A stretch of 46,051 nt of DNA, from contig JASGDF010000120.1 in assembly GCA_047607345.1 (NCBI GenBank), positions 1-46,051 on the forward strand, read 5' to 3'. Below are positions 1 through 6,339 of this stretch, in pieces. This stretch comes from Pseudomonas_S sp047607345 (lineage in GTDB: Bacteria; Pseudomonadota; Gammaproteobacteria; Xanthomonadales; Xanthomonadaceae). Under the pieces are notes generated by a model, which saw nothing but the letters and a program-made list of their open reading frames with translations, searched no databases and was not told the origin of the DNA. Every line of letters begins with the position of its first letter. Positions within the stretch are counted from its first letter, which is position 1. The position numbers and the translations under genes were made by a program.

Positions 1-67
1 GCACCAGCGCCGACTTGCGCCGGGCCGTCCAGCGCTTGATCTGTTCCTCGTCCATCACTTCGCTCAT
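1..67 (-). CDS. Partial IS3-type transposase orfA-like N-terminus
   Basis: The minus strand opens with an ATG at 67, preceded by an AGGAG ribosome binding site. It reads MSEVMDEEQIKRWTARRKSA before running off the window edge. This resembles the N-terminus of the small helix-turn-helix OrfA-type proteins of IS3-like elements, from memory of the family and not from a search. Only 22 residues are visible, so whether the element is intact to the left is unknown. It abuts the IS481 fragment on its right. Confidence 0.5.
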   Translation of the reverse strand, partial: MSEVMDEEQIKRWTARRKSALV

Positions 68-102
68 CGGTGTCTCCTCGTTCGAAAACTAACACCTGTG
101 CA

Positions 103-468
103 GGAATTCAGTGGGTCATTACAAACCGACGCTGTGATCGGTATGCCTTTGACCATATCTTTGGCCGGGTCTGCGTCGAGCATGCCATCGAACATCGTCT
201 GACCAAGATCAAGCACCCTTGGACCAATGGGCAGGTCGAGCGAATGAACCGGACCATCAAGGACGCCACGGTCAAACGCTTCCATTACGACGATCACGCA
301 CAACTGCGCAAGCACCTGGCTGACTTCATCGATGCTTATAACTTCGGACGAAGACTCAAGATGCTTAAGGGCCTAACCCCCTACGAATTCATCTGCAAAC
401 AATGGGTATCGGACCCCGATCACTTCAGGGCTGATCCGATCCATCAAATGCCGGGACTGAACACCTAG
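103..468 (+). pseudogene. IS481-family transposase, C-terminal fragment
   Basis: About 120 residues of an rve-type integrase core are readable up to the TAG at 466-468. They include HPWTNGQVERMNRTIKDAT, the region carrying the last catalytic Glu (QVE), and the tail PIHQMPGLNT typical of IS481 transposases. The N-terminal helix-turn-helix and the first two catalytic Asp are missing. The residues before EHRLTK are garbled relative to the family. The fragment is therefore a decayed 3' end and cannot encode an active transposase. Confidence 0.8.
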
Positions 469-558
469 CGGATGGCGCAGGTCGATCTGGTTCTCCAGGC
501 GCGAGCGGAACAGGTCTTCGGCAGGGCGATCTTCTACGGCCGGACGGCGGATACGCAT
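469..558 (-). pseudogene. IS5-like transposase, N-terminal scrap
   Basis: On the minus strand an ATG at 558 begins about 30 residues containing DLFRSRLENQIDLRHPL. This resembles the N-terminus of IS5-group transposases in Xanthomonadaceae (family recognition only). The homology stops where the IS481 fragment ends, and there is no catalytic domain. It is a remnant created by nested insertion or deletion. Confidence 0.5.
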
Positions 559-646
559 GGGCGAAATTGCAAGGAGCCCGCGGTCAGCCTAGCGAAAACC
601 GGCGATTCCAGCACGCCTTCCTGGTCGCGTTGGCCTCGATGGATAA

Positions 647-832
647 GGCTTGTCGAGGTTCTTCAGGGCCGACTATTTGCCTCGCGACATGGACTTCGCG
701 ACCATCACTGACGAATAACTACGCTGGATCGAGCAGCGGCTCAACACCCGCCCGCGCAAGATCTTGGGATTCAAAACGCCCCTCGACATCTTAATCGAGG
801 AATTCAACAACAGCGTTGCGAATCAGAGCTGA
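647..832 (+). pseudogene. IS30-family transposase, C-terminal fragment with internal stop
   Basis: The frame reads ...FFRADYLPRDMDFATITDE, then TAA at 716-718, then LRWIEQRLNTRPRKILGFKT and onward to TGA at 830-832. The RLNTRPRK-LGxxTP segment is the hallmark C-terminus of IS30 transposases. The in-frame TAA sits where a Gln codon (CAA) is expected, a one-base decay. The rest of the gene is absent. I see nothing convincing in 559-646. Bases 833-871 may be the terminal sequence of an IS, because the adjacent ABC permease ends exactly there. Confidence 0.75.
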
Positions 833-871
833 ATCCGCCACCACAAAGCTCTACTTTTGAAGTGTACAGGA

Positions 872-2041
872 TCAGGGGGAGCTTACATTCTTGTCATTGA
901 TTGCGTATATGGCAGGGAATAATCCTCCAAAAAAAGCTATTGCTGTGCAATAAAATGAGGAAGCAATACATATGCCTAAGGATATCGAAAAATGAGCATA
1001 TATGGACTGATTGAATGAAGATGTGCCGAAACTTTTTCCATCTAAAAAAGTGAACGCAATCACTGACGTCACACAGGAGGATGCTATGCCAATTATTATT
1101 ATCTCCAATAAAATTGAAATGAGAATTAAGTTCGCAGGGAAGCCTATTGCCTGCAACGTTCTAAGCATTTTCCTCTTGCCGTCTAGTACAAGCGTGGTAG
1201 CTGTGTAGATCGTCAAGGTAGACGCTAAACCCAATAATAAACATATTATATATGTAGCATAATTCATCAATCGAGATATATTTTTTATTTGAGTTTCGTA
1301 ATATTCTTTTTGATTTATGAATCTAACATTTGATAGGCGCGGATCTTTATTGGATAATAACTCAAAATTCTTGGCATTATTAGGGGTATCGGCATAAATC
1401 CAAAGCGAGGAGATTTGTATATTATTATATAAGCTCATCATCGTGGTCATTTCGATCCATAGCTCGGACTCCCATAGACTTCCTGGCTGGACTAAAGTGG
1501 AACTCGCAATTAAATTAACATTCCTTATGTTAATCTTTCTTTTTTTAAATCCATTCTCTAATATCTTATCTCCTATAATTAGTTGACCTGGATAGGCGCG
1601 TGAGAAAGGTGACTTTTTATTTTCGATGTTTAGGATATCTAAAGTTTCTTGGGTTATCCCGCGAACCAACACCTTTGTAGCATGATCGTCTTCCGAGGAA
1701 ATCGTTGCAGAGGCAACAATTTGGGGCGCCACCATGGGAGCGCCGTTTTTACGCTTCAAAATACCATTCAGGGTTTTTATTGTATTAATTTCGTCGGGAG
1801 AAAGATTGCTCGAAGCTTCGTCTGAGCTGCTCTTTGATAAAGCTATAGTAATATTGGAAAATCCTGTATTTGATGCTATTTCATTCATGCCTTCTGGTAT
1901 GGACAACATGACCGCCATCACTAGGGAGGATATTGAGAATCCTAGTATTAGGGACCATATATATATTGGATTATTAATGTCGGTTGTTAGATTTAATTTC
2001 AATATTCGAAAAATCTTTCGGGTCGCTGAAATTGAACTCAT
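872..2041 (-). CDS. MacB/FtsX-type ABC transporter permease, second of a pair
   Basis: This 389-residue membrane protein has the FtsX/MacB permease layout. There is one transmembrane helix near residues 26-48, a large extracytoplasmic domain (about 50-255), and three more helices near 258-281, 303-328 and 348-378. Such permeases usually pair with an ATPase and act by mechanotransmission on exported substrates, but no ATPase is encoded nearby. The ATG at 2041 lies one base after the stop of the upstream permease, so the two are translationally coupled. The family normally ends in a Pro-Ala-rich cytoplasmic tail after GL(F/L)PA. Here the tail is short and the stop falls at the IS boundary, so the last residues may be foreign. 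The gene is strongly AT-rich compared with the surrounding chromosome. Confidence 0.8.
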   Translation of the reverse strand: MSSISATRKIFRILKLNLTTDINNPIYIWSLILGFSISSLVMAVMLSIPEGMNEIASNTGFSNITIALSKSSSDEASSNLSPDEINTIKTLNGILKRKNGAPMVAPQIVASATISSEDDHATKVLVRGITQETLDILNIENKKSPFSRAYPGQLIIGDKILENGFKKRKINIRNVNLIASSTLVQPGSLWESELWIEMTTMMSLYNNIQISSLWIYADTPNNAKNFELLSNKDPRLSNVRFINQKEYYETQIKNISRLMNYATYIICLLLGLASTLTIYTATTLVLDGKRKMLRTLQAIGFPANLILISILLEIIIIGIASSCVTSVIAFTFLDGKSFGTSSFNQSIYAHFSISLGICIASSFYCTAIAFFGGLFPAIYAINDKNVSSP

Positions 2042-2042
2042 T

Positions 2043-3176
2043 TTATTTATTTAACGGTGAAATTCTAAATATGTTTTTTGTTGAAAAAATTAGTGATGGT
2101 GCTATAATGATGCATGAAATAAATGGCATTGAAATTTTAATAAATGTGGTGGGGGACAAGGTTCCTAGTAGCCAATACATCTCTGAGGAAATATAACTTA
2201 TAAGGCCATGGCCAAGAAATTCGCCAATAACCATGCCGATTGAGCAAGATATGGCTATCTCTAAATAAAAAGCTGCTGCTATATATCCCCTTTTTATCCC
2301 TAATGAAAATAGCGTAGAAAAGATGGCTCGTCGTTCATGACACATGTGGCTGACGGTGGTCGTCACGGATATAAATGTACTTATAAGTATGGATGCGATA
2401 ATAAATTTGACCAGCGCCTGTACTTGGCCGAATCGCCCAAGTCCTACGTTCACTTCGTTTGGCAAAGAAACTTGGATTGGGGGTATATTCCCGGCTAGAG
2501 CCAACTCTATTTTTTTTGATAACGCCTCAAAATTTTTATAGTCACTGGACTCTATGTAGAATTTTAGAGCTTTATCTTGGTTCCCTTTTTTTAACTGGCT
2601 GTTGAAATAATCATAATGGCCGTATCCAATAACGCCAGTCTCTGTACCATTTCTTCCTATTATCTCTGAGGAAATTTTAAAAGTAATATTCGCGCCTGTA
2701 AGTAATTCCTTTAGTTCAAACTGGTTTCTAGCTTTCATCCCGCATTTTTTTGCAATTTCGCTACCGATAATTATTGAGTCAGCCTGGCTGTTCCATATAT
2801 GGATATCTTCAAATCGTGCCCCTAAGTTTTTGAGCATGTCGGTAGTACCCTCGCCCCCGTATGCATTGACTGTAAGAAGTCCGCCGCTTATGGGGCATTT
2901 AAAAACAAAAATATTGAAATACGATATTTTATCTATATCTTTAATTTTTTTTAATATGGATGTATATTTAAGCGGGAGTCCTGCAGAGGGGGACGTAGAG
3001 TTGGTGATGGATAGTCGAGTATCCAATGAGTTGCTCATTTTTTTTAAAGTGAATGGAGATCCTATTGCGGACAAAATAAATATTGATGAGATCATCGCCC
3101 CAATGCATAATGTTAAAATTATGTGACGACTTGGTCGGTATTGAAATCCAATATGGGACAGGGATAAAATAAGCAC
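2043..3176 (-). CDS. MacB/FtsX-type ABC transporter permease, first of a pair
   Basis: The product is 377 residues with the same topology as its neighbour. A first helix lies near residues 19-40, a periplasmic domain spans about 45-255, and helices lie near 256-276, 296-325 and 344-365. The start is a GTG at 3176, two bases after the stop of the 150-residue periplasmic protein gene, which implies coupling. The two permeases probably form a heterodimer. The substrate is unknown; the exported cysteine peptide encoded upstream is the natural candidate (inference). Codon usage is AT-rich throughout, consistent with horizontal acquisition. Lolcde-type lipoprotein transport is less likely because no ATPase is present. 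Confidence 0.8.
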   Translation of the reverse strand: MLILSLSHIGFQYRPSRHIILTLCIGAMISSIFILSAIGSPFTLKKMSNSLDTRLSITNSTSPSAGLPLKYTSILKKIKDIDKISYFNIFVFKCPISGGLLTVNAYGGEGTTDMLKNLGARFEDIHIWNSQADSIIIGSEIAKKCGMKARNQFELKELLTGANITFKISSEIIGRNGTETGVIGYGHYDYFNSQLKKGNQDKALKFYIESSDYKNFEALSKKIELALAGNIPPIQVSLPNEVNVGLGRFGQVQALVKFIIASILISTFISVTTTVSHMCHERRAIFSTLFSLGIKRGYIAAAFYLEIAISCSIGMVIGEFLGHGLISYISSEMYWLLGTLSPTTFIKISMPFISCIIIAPSLIFSTKNIFRISPLNK

Positions 3177-3178
3177 AA

Positions 3179-3631
3179 TTAGTTTTTTAATTCTATAATA
3201 AATAAATTAATTGCAGAGTCATTGGGGTAAGTTTTCAAAATGCCTGTCAAAAATTCCTCACATCTGTAAGTGCAATCATTTTTCTTTACTACGATGATGG
3301 TGCGTTTTTTTTTGTCCAATGAAATATTTTGGTTTTTTATTTTTGAAATTAGATGGTTGACATTATCGGGAGATGTGTATCTTTCTGTTATTTTGTAATC
3401 TTTGCTAATTGAATTTTCTTCGCCTACATCTAATTTGCTATAAAAATATTCATTTGGGTTATTTATTAGGGCAAAAGGTATTTTTATAGTATTCTCTTGA
3501 GTTTTTATTGCCGTAAAATATGTAGAGAAAAATTCCCTTGCTGAGATCGTTAAATTATCCTCTATATTTTGTGCGGATGCTCGCAGGCTTAATAGCATGA
3601 GAAATATAATTTGGGGTAGTTTTTTTTTCAT
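3179..3631 (-). CDS. Periplasmic protein with C-x3-C motif, possibly thioredoxin-like
   Basis: This 150-residue protein begins with a typical signal peptide (MKKKLPQIIFLMLLSLRASA, then Q). Near its C-terminus a beta-strand-like stretch (TIIVVKKND) runs into CTYRCEEFL, a helix-like segment and a final strand. That is the order seen in reduced thioredoxin-like domains, but the motif is C-x3-C rather than C-x2-C and no full thioredoxin fold is evident. A redox role is speculative. The gene sits between a terminator and the permease pair. A GGTGA ribosome binding site immediately precedes the ATG at 3631. I do not recognise the family. Confidence 0.65.
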   Translation of the reverse strand: MKKKLPQIIFLMLLSLRASAQNIEDNLTISAREFFSTYFTAIKTQENTIKIPFALINNPNEYFYSKLDVGEENSISKDYKITERYTSPDNVNHLISKIKNQNISLDKKKRTIIVVKKNDCTYRCEEFLTGILKTYPNDSAINLFIIELKN

Positions 3632-3640
3632 ATGGTCACC

Positions 3641-3677
3641 ATAAAAAGAGGCTGCGGCATTTCCGCCTCAGCCTCTT
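3641..3677 (-). terminator. Rho-independent terminator/attenuator after the small peptide gene
   Basis: On the minus strand a stem of AAGAGGCTG pairing with CAGCCTCTT, extended by three more pairs after one mismatch, is followed by TTTTTAT. It begins about 10 bases after the stop of the 57-residue peptide gene. The start codon of the next gene lies about 10 bases beyond the T-tract. Unless there is a promoter inside the hairpin, the downstream genes must be read by partial read-through. Confidence 0.8.
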
Positions 3678-3686
3678 GTCAAGCCA

Positions 3687-3860
3687 TTATCCTACTACGA
3701 TAATTCGATAAAGAGTGCACTCATCTACATCGCAGCAAAAGATGCCATCTGGCCATGGAGTACAAGCAATTGTCTCGGGCGTCGCAGGTTTCTGGGCTGC
3801 TGAGCCGGCCAGCGGTATTCCAATTAATACACAGGCGATAAATACCTTTTTAAGGAACAT
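3687..3860 (-). CDS. Small Sec-exported cysteine-rich peptide (57 aa)
   Basis: An ATG at 3860 with an AGGAG ribosome binding site 7 bases upstream opens a 57-codon gene ending in TAA at 3687-3689. Residues 1-22 (MFLKKVFIACVLIGIPLAGS then AA) form a good signal peptide with cleavage predicted before Gln23. The mature 35-residue peptide has four cysteines (33, 42, 43 and 48) in a C-x8-CC-x4-C pattern. It has an acidic, Pro/Trp-containing centre and a hydrophobic tail ending RIIVVG. A strong terminator follows directly, as expected for an abundantly made small product. It heads the cluster containing the C-x3-C periplasmic protein and two ABC permeases. I know no matching family. A secreted bacteriocin, signal or modified peptide are all possible. 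Confidence 0.7.
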   Translation of the reverse strand: MFLKKVFIACVLIGIPLAGSAAQKPATPETIACTPWPDGIFCCDVDECTLYRIIVVG

Positions 3861-3975
3861 GGACTTCTCCTGTTTTGGCTAAAATTCGCTAGACTTAGAT
3901 CCTTGGCGAACCTCGTTTTCCTGGGGTTCATGTTTTGTTTACTCCAATTTTAATTTTATGTCAAGTGGTGTTTGG

Positions 3976-4650
3976 GTGAAAAAAGCAGTCGTCCTACTCT
4001 CCGGCGGCATGGATTCCGCGGTCGTCGTTGCGATGGCGCAGGAGCAGGGCTTCGCGGTGCATGCGCTGAGCGTTCGCTATGGCCAGCGGCACACCTCCGA
4101 ACTGGATGCGGCCGCGCGGGTGGCGCAATCGCTGGGTGTGGTCGCGCACAAGGTCGTCGACGTGGACCTGCGCAGCATTGGCGGCTCGGCGCTGACCGAC
4201 GATATCGAGGTGCCCGAAGCGGGCGGTTCGGGTATCCCGGTGACCTACGTGCCGGCACGCAATACCATCATGCTGTCGCTGGCGCTGGGCTGGGGCGAGG
4301 TGCTTGGCGCCCACGACCTGTTCTGCGGCGTCAACGCGGTCGACTATTCGGGCTATCCGGATTGTCGTCCGGAATTCGTCGCCGCCTTCGAGGCGTTGGC
4401 CAACCTGGCGACCAAGGCCGGGGTCGAAGGCGTCGGGCTGCGCGTGCACGCGCCGTTGCAGCACCTGAGCAAGGCCGACATCGCGCGCGCGGGGGTGCGG
4501 TTGGGCGTGGACTTCGCGCTGACGGTCTCGTGCTATCGCGCCGACGGGGATGGCCGCGCCTGCGGTCACTGCGATGCATGCCGGTTGCGCGCGGACGGCT
4601 TCGCCGACGCCGGCCTGCCCGATCCGACCCGCTATTCGATTTCGCGTTGA
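3976..4650 (+). CDS. queC: 7-cyano-7-deazaguanine synthase QueC
   Basis: QueC converts 7-carboxy-7-deazaguanine, ammonia and ATP to preQ0 in the queuosine tRNA modification pathway in the cytosol. The N-terminus has the PP-loop motif LLSGGMDSA. The C-terminus has the zinc-binding cysteines: one in VSCYR and three in ACGHCDAC. I chose the GTG at 3976 because it gives the family-typical MKKAVVLLSGG start. An in-frame ATG at 3958 would add six residues (MSSGVW) encoded at the edge of the AT-rich island. Neither start has a good ribosome binding site. The divergent island directly upstream suggests that the original upstream region was replaced. Confidence 0.95.
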   Translation: MKKAVVLLSGGMDSAVVVAMAQEQGFAVHALSVRYGQRHTSELDAAARVAQSLGVVAHKVVDVDLRSIGGSALTDDIEVPEAGGSGIPVTYVPARNTIMLSLALGWGEVLGAHDLFCGVNAVDYSGYPDCRPEFVAAFEALANLATKAGVEGVGLRVHAPLQHLSKADIARAGVRLGVDFALTVSCYRADGDGRACGHCDACRLRADGFADAGLPDPTRYSISR

Positions 4651-4669
4651 TACGGCGCTGGGGTAGAAT
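4640..4669 (+). promoter_or_regulatory. Candidate promoter of tRNA-Lys
   Basis: A TAGAAT -10 box at 4664-4669 lies about 27 bases before the mature tRNA 5' end. The -35 region (TTTCGC/TTCGCG around 4640-4646) is weak, so the call rests mainly on the -10 and its placement just after queC. Confidence 0.35.
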
Positions 4670-4696
4670 GGGCGCCCGCTTTCGCAGCCGGGTTAC

Positions 4697-4772
4697 GGGC
4701 CGTTAGCTCAGTCGGTAGAGCATCGGACTTTTAATCCGCTGGTCGATGGTTCGAATCCATCACGGCCCACCA
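4697..4772 (+). tRNA. tRNA-Lys (anticodon TTT)
   Basis: The 76-nt cloverleaf runs from GGGCCGT to ACGGCCCACCA, with a perfect 7-bp acceptor stem and an encoded CCA. The anticodon loop is CTTTTAA and the T arm contains GGTTCGAATCC. It decodes Lys AAA/AAG. It lies about 47 bases after queC and is followed by its own terminator. Confidence 0.97.
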
Positions 4773-4797
4773 CCGGATGCGAGCGGATTGGAAACAC

Positions 4798-4830
4798 ACG
4801 AAGGACGCCCCAGTGGCGTCCTTCGTCGTT
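4798..4830 (+). terminator. Terminator of tRNA-Lys
   Basis: CGAAGGACGCC, a 5-base loop, and GGCGTCCTTCG form a perfect 11-bp stem followed by TCGTTT. It lies about 26 bases after the tRNA. Confidence 0.8.
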
Positions 4831-4882
4831 TCGGGCGGCGCTACGGTGCGATCCGCCGTGCTCGACAGGGGACCGCGGGCGG

Positions 4883-5824
4883 TCATTCGGGCGTCGGCCG
4901 CAGCACGCCGTCGGCGTCGCGCCTGAGCGGGTAGGGCTGCTCCGGCAGCGGCGCGCCCGGCGCCTGCTCGATCGTGACGCCATGCGGCCAGTCCGCCGGG
5001 GCGATGGCGACGTAGCGTGCGAATCCACCGGTGCCGCCCTCGGGCTTGGCGTAGCCGATCGCGATCAATGCGCCGGCTTCGGGGACCTGGTCGAGGTTGG
5101 CCACGCCCTCGGCCTGGGTGTAGTTGTGGTGCAGCAGCCAGTACTCGCCCTCGAGATTTTCGGTGGTGTCGGTGTCGAGTGGCTCGTGGCCGTGGAACAG
5201 GATGTGGCGTTGCAGGTGCAGGTACTTCAACGCGTCCAGGGTGATGCCGGGGAATGGCTTCTGGGCGAAGCGCTCGGTTTCGTTCCAGCGCTTGTACCAG
5301 TCCGAACGGATCATCACCACCGAGCCGGCGGGCACCGGGCCATGTTTTTTCTCCCAGGCCTGGATGTCGGCGACGCTGGCGTGGTATCCAGGATCGCGTG
5401 CGACCTTCTCGTGGATGTCGATCACCACCAGCGGGCGCACCGCATAGGTGGGCGGCAGGTCGCTGATGGTCGCGCCCTTCGGATTCCAGTGCGCGGGCGG
5501 GTCGAGCTGGGTGCCGTACTGGTCGGTGGTCAGCTCGTAGGCGCTGGCGATGAAACCGTGCTTGTCGTAGGTGAACTCGTCGCCGGGCTTGGCGTAGTCG
5601 CCGAGGTCGTTGCCGGCCACCGCGGGCTTGAACTTTGCCGGTGCGAAGCCGGGCCAGACCGGTTGCCGTGGCGAGAACGCGTGGGTCAGGTCGATGTACT
5701 TGGCACGCTTGAGGGTTTGTTCGTAGCTGTTCCACAGCGACAGGTCGGAGGCGGCCCAGGCGCGCGGCAGCGGCGCCAGCAGCAGGCAGAGGACGAGCAG
5801 GGAATGGCGGCGCGTGGAAGGCAT
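4883..5824 (-). CDS. Secreted cyclase/kynurenine formamidase-like hydrolase
   Basis: This 313-residue protein has a signal peptide (MPSTRRHSLLVLCLLLAPLP then RAWA) and the cyclase-family fold (Pfam PF04199). Members hydrolyse amide bonds such as N-formylkynurenine, using metals bound by the motif H-x-G-T-H-x-D-x-P-x-H. Here the motif at residues 102-112 reads QYGTQLDPPAH, so the first two His are Gln while Asp108 and His112 remain. Other family features (YIDLTHAFSP, FHGHEPLDT) are present. Metal binding, and so the reaction, may differ from KynB, and the substrate is unknown. The longer reading frame upstream of 5824 has no homology and was rejected. No strong ribosome binding site precedes the ATG. 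Confidence 0.8.
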   Translation of the reverse strand: MPSTRRHSLLVLCLLLAPLPRAWAASDLSLWNSYEQTLKRAKYIDLTHAFSPRQPVWPGFAPAKFKPAVAGNDLGDYAKPGDEFTYDKHGFIASAYELTTDQYGTQLDPPAHWNPKGATISDLPPTYAVRPLVVIDIHEKVARDPGYHASVADIQAWEKKHGPVPAGSVVMIRSDWYKRWNETERFAQKPFPGITLDALKYLHLQRHILFHGHEPLDTDTTENLEGEYWLLHHNYTQAEGVANLDQVPEAGALIAIGYAKPEGGTGGFARYVAIAPADWPHGVTIEQAPGAPLPEQPYPLRRDADGVLRPTPE

Positions 5825-5893
5825 AAGGGAGCATCTGCGGCGGAGACCGGGCCATGTTAGTGGTCCAGGGAGGCGCCGGGGCACTGGCCTGTT

Positions 5894-5905
5894 CATATCG
5901 ATATG
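5894..5905. promoter_or_regulatory. Perfect 12-bp palindrome upstream of the cyclase gene
   Basis: CATATCGATATG is a perfect dyad about 70 bases upstream of the cyclase start, in the 170-bp gap before the PilZ gene. A second small dyad (GCCTGCA/TGCAGGC) follows. It could be an operator; the regulator is unknown. Confidence 0.25.
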
Positions 5906-5994
5906 CCTGCATGGGGCGCTGCAGGCGGCAAGCTCGCGTGGTGTTGGCCGTGCTGGGGGGCGTTGCCGGGAACGCCCTCCGCTCCGCGATGGGT

Positions 5995-6339
5995 TCAGGC
6001 CGGATCGACCGTGGCCAGCGTCGCCAGCCATTGTCTCAGCGCCTCGCGATGGGCAGCTGACATGGTCAGGAAACGCACCCCGGCCCAGCTCTGCCCCGGG
6101 CTGCTGGCCGGGCTGCTCCACAGCAGGTGCGCGCCGACGTCGATGGCTGTTCCCTGGCTGGGCTGGAGTTGTAACTGGTACAGCGCGTCCTCGACGAGTT
6201 CGACCTGGGCGATGAGCAGCATGCCGGTTTCGGAGATGTTGCCGATGCGGCCGATCGGCTGGCCGGTCATGCTGTCGACCACGGTCGCGGGCCGCGCTAC
6301 GGGGTAGCGCTCGGCACGGCGTGATTCCCTCCGCGTCAT
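5995..6339 (-). CDS. PilZ-domain protein
   Basis: This 114-residue single-domain protein carries the c-di-GMP binding signature of PilZ: an Arg-rich N-terminus (RRESRRAERYP, matching RxxxR) and, about 26 residues on, GNISETGM (matching D/NxSxxG). It would act as a cytosolic c-di-GMP effector. Its ATG overlaps the stop of the DUF1631 gene (ATGA), so translation is coupled and the two proteins probably act together. The partner process is not shown by the sequence; motility or surface behaviour is typical of such pairs. Confidence 0.9.
   Translation of the reverse strand: MTRRESRRAERYPVARPATVVDSMTGQPIGRIGNISETGMLLIAQVELVEDALYQLQLQPSQGTAIDVGAHLLWSSPASSPGQSWAGVRFLTMSAAHREALRQWLATLATVDPA

Noticed and set aside
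1734..2054. Plus-strand frames inside the AT-rich island (for example 1734-2054 and 2830-3126)
   Set aside because: They are antisense to the two permeases, which have consistent membrane topology and coupled starts.
4697..4772. tRNA-Lys as integration site of the AT-rich island
   Set aside because: The island lies upstream of queC, on the other side from the tRNA. I see no tRNA-end duplication at its borders and no integrase.
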